From CAYMJK01 sp043101635 (GTDB taxonomy: Bacteria; Planctomycetota; Phycisphaerae; Phycisphaerales; UBA1924), in the NCBI GenBank assembly GCA_043101635.1, contig JBICIE010000319.1, positions 1 through 6,370 of the forward strand: a DNA stretch of 6,370 bases, in the 5' to 3' direction. The notes beneath the pieces are model-generated. The model had not been told where the DNA came from. It saw nothing but the letters and a program-made list of their open reading frames with translations, and searched no databases. The first letter of the stretch is position 1; every line of letters begins with the position of its first letter. A program made the translations under genes and the position numbers. Positions 5,831-6,370 of this stretch are shown one piece after another.

Positions 5831-5977
5831 GTGTCCACCCACTATCCCAAGCGTCGAAGCAACGTGAAGCGCCGCCGCCGGTTCGGCTTCCGGGCGCGGA
5901 TGAAGACCAAGTCCGGCCGTGCGATGCTCAACCGCAAGCGCCGGATGGGTCGCCGCCTGAGCGTGCGCGGGCTGTAG
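5831..5977 (+). CDS. rpmH: 50S ribosomal protein L34
   Basis: This 48-residue, very basic protein is ribosomal protein L34, a small rRNA-binding part of the large ribosomal subunit. The product begins MSTHYPKRRSNVKRRRRFG (GTG start read as Met). It carries the family core of a basic run, then GFRARMKTKSGR (19-30), MLNRKRR (32-38) and a basic tail ending in VRGL; length and pattern match the family (about 44-50 aa). The start is set by GGAGG 6 nt upstream. Most bacteria place rpmH directly upstream of rnpA near dnaA. Here an intrinsic terminator follows within 25 bp and the next coding trace is on the other strand, so rpmH is a single-gene unit. It is transcribed away from rnc across a 306-bp divergent region. 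Confidence 0.95.
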   Translation: MSTHYPKRRSNVKRRRRFGFRARMKTKSGRAMLNRKRRMGRRLSVRGL

Positions 5978-6000
5978 CGGAACGATCCGAACGAAATCGG

Positions 6001-6030
6001 CGCCCCCCTCGCGGGGGGCGTTGTTCGTTT
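6001..6030 (+). terminator. Intrinsic terminator of rpmH
   Basis: CGCCCCCC (6001-6008) and GGGGGGCG (6013-6020) form a perfect 8-bp stem with a TCGC loop, followed by the T-rich run TTGTTCGTTTT (6021-6031). An outer pairing AACGAA (5990-5995) / TTCGTT (6024-6029) puts A-rich and T-rich flanks on both sides, so it may also stop transcription from the minus strand. It begins 23 bp after the rpmH stop. Confidence 0.9.
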
Positions 6031-6061
6031 TGGGGACAGGGCGGGACCGGCTCGCCCCCCG

Positions 6062-6290
6062 TCACGCGGCAGAGCCGGACGCCTCCACCAGCGCCTCCGC
6101 CCGCAGCTTCTCCATCAGCGCCGCACGGCTCCGAACCCCGTGGATCTTCATCAGTTTGCGCCCGTGGTTGTACGCCGTCGCCTCGCCGATCCCGAGATTG
6201 GCGCCGATCTGCTTGTACGTGCCCCAACACGCGCAGCCCGAAGGGCTGCTCGAAGCGCAATTCCGGTACGACGATCACCCCCGCGCGCAC
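6062..6290 (-). pseudogene. Broken LuxR-type helix-turn-helix regulator, C-terminal tail
   Basis: On the minus strand, 6223-6062 reads 53 residues up to a TGA: GTYKQIGANLGIGEATAYNH, then GRKLMKIHGVRSRAALMEKL. This matches the second half of a LuxR/GerE DNA-binding domain (family pattern t-x-KEIA-x-x-L-x-IS-x-x-TV-x-x-H...KL-GV-x-SR-x-x-L). The first helix, normally LTxRExEVL, is not in this frame, which runs upstream into unlikely residues and a TGA at 6277-6275. In the next frame, 6290 to about 6215 reads VIVVPELRFEQPFGLRVLGHV, which fits the sequence just before such a domain with several residues missing. One small deletion with a frameshift between about 6215 and 6250 would join the two. 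It may be a decayed gene or a sequencing/assembly error. No credible intact start is visible; the gene could begin beyond the window. Confidence 0.5.
6233..6249. repeat. Short perfect hairpin inside the broken regulator
   Basis: GCAGCCC (6233-6239) and GGGCTGC (6243-6249) are perfect inverted repeats around GAA. They lie exactly where the reading frame of the LuxR-type gene changes. A second one, GCGCAC (6285-6290) / GTGCGC (6295-6300), lies just upstream. Such hairpins are common places for small deletions or for sequencing errors. Confidence 0.5.
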
Positions 6291-6370
6291 CCGCGTGCGC
6301 CATTCCAGCGCCGCGCCCGACGACCCTCCTCAGCCCGACGGCCTCGACCGACAATAGCCGGGGCGTGGAG

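Noticed and set aside
5525..5842. N-terminal extension of RNase III by about 106 residues from an ATG at 5842
   Set aside because: The extra residues have no RNase III character, would overlap the rpmH start and cover the hairpins and promoter. A ribosome site near 5530 supports the short start.
5479..6357. Plus-strand 292-aa open frame covering rpmH and the terminator
   Set aside because: It is Pro/Arg-rich without domains, runs across a clear terminator and overlaps a confident L34 gene in another frame.
1..6370. Defence system, CRISPR array, transposon, integrase or attachment site
   Set aside because: No direct-repeat array, transposase or recombinase product, or terminal inverted repeats with a target duplication were found on either strand.

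Overview
The window is very GC-rich, bacterial and chromosomal in character. It holds housekeeping genes (rnc, rpmH), a large transporter, and three membrane or secreted proteins with no obvious named orthologue. GC content, GTG starts, an rpmH that is not followed by rnpA, and the style of the secreted proteins would fit a planctomycete, perhaps of the Phycisphaerae type. That placement is an inference from general character; no marker here proves it.

Layout. Positions 1-1509 (+) hold the 3'-terminal part of an OPT-family transporter gene that is cut by the left edge. Its stop overlaps the start of a 244-aa secreted/membrane protein (1506-2240, +), so the two look translationally coupled. 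A 204-bp spacer with a strong hairpin follows. Next comes a 262-aa coiled-coil protein with a C-terminal membrane anchor (2445-3233, +), and 38 bp further a predicted lipoprotein with an endonuclease/exonuclease/phosphatase (EEP) domain (3272-4771, +). Ribonuclease III (4784-5524, -) converges on the lipoprotein gene with only 12 bp between the stops.

A 306-bp divergent region (5525-5830) separates rnc from rpmH (5831-5977, +). It holds a plausible rnc promoter, two strong hairpins in the predicted rnc leader and one hairpin just upstream of the rpmH ribosome binding site. rpmH codes for only 48 aa and ends at a clear intrinsic terminator (6001-6030). The right end (6062 to about 6290, -) carries the tail of a LuxR-type helix-turn-helix protein whose upstream part is in another frame, so it looks like a broken gene or an assembly error.

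Functional picture. Peptide or metal-chelate uptake (OPT) sits beside an unrecognised membrane partner. A surface phosphodiesterase-like lipoprotein and a tail-anchored coiled-coil protein follow. RNA processing (RNase III) and the ribosome (L34) are expressed divergently. I do not see a mobile element, CRISPR array, tRNA, rRNA or defence system. The points most worth checking are an RNase III that appears to lack one of its four metal-ligand acidic residues, the structured rnc leader, the isolated rpmH, and the transporter's unknown co-translated partner.
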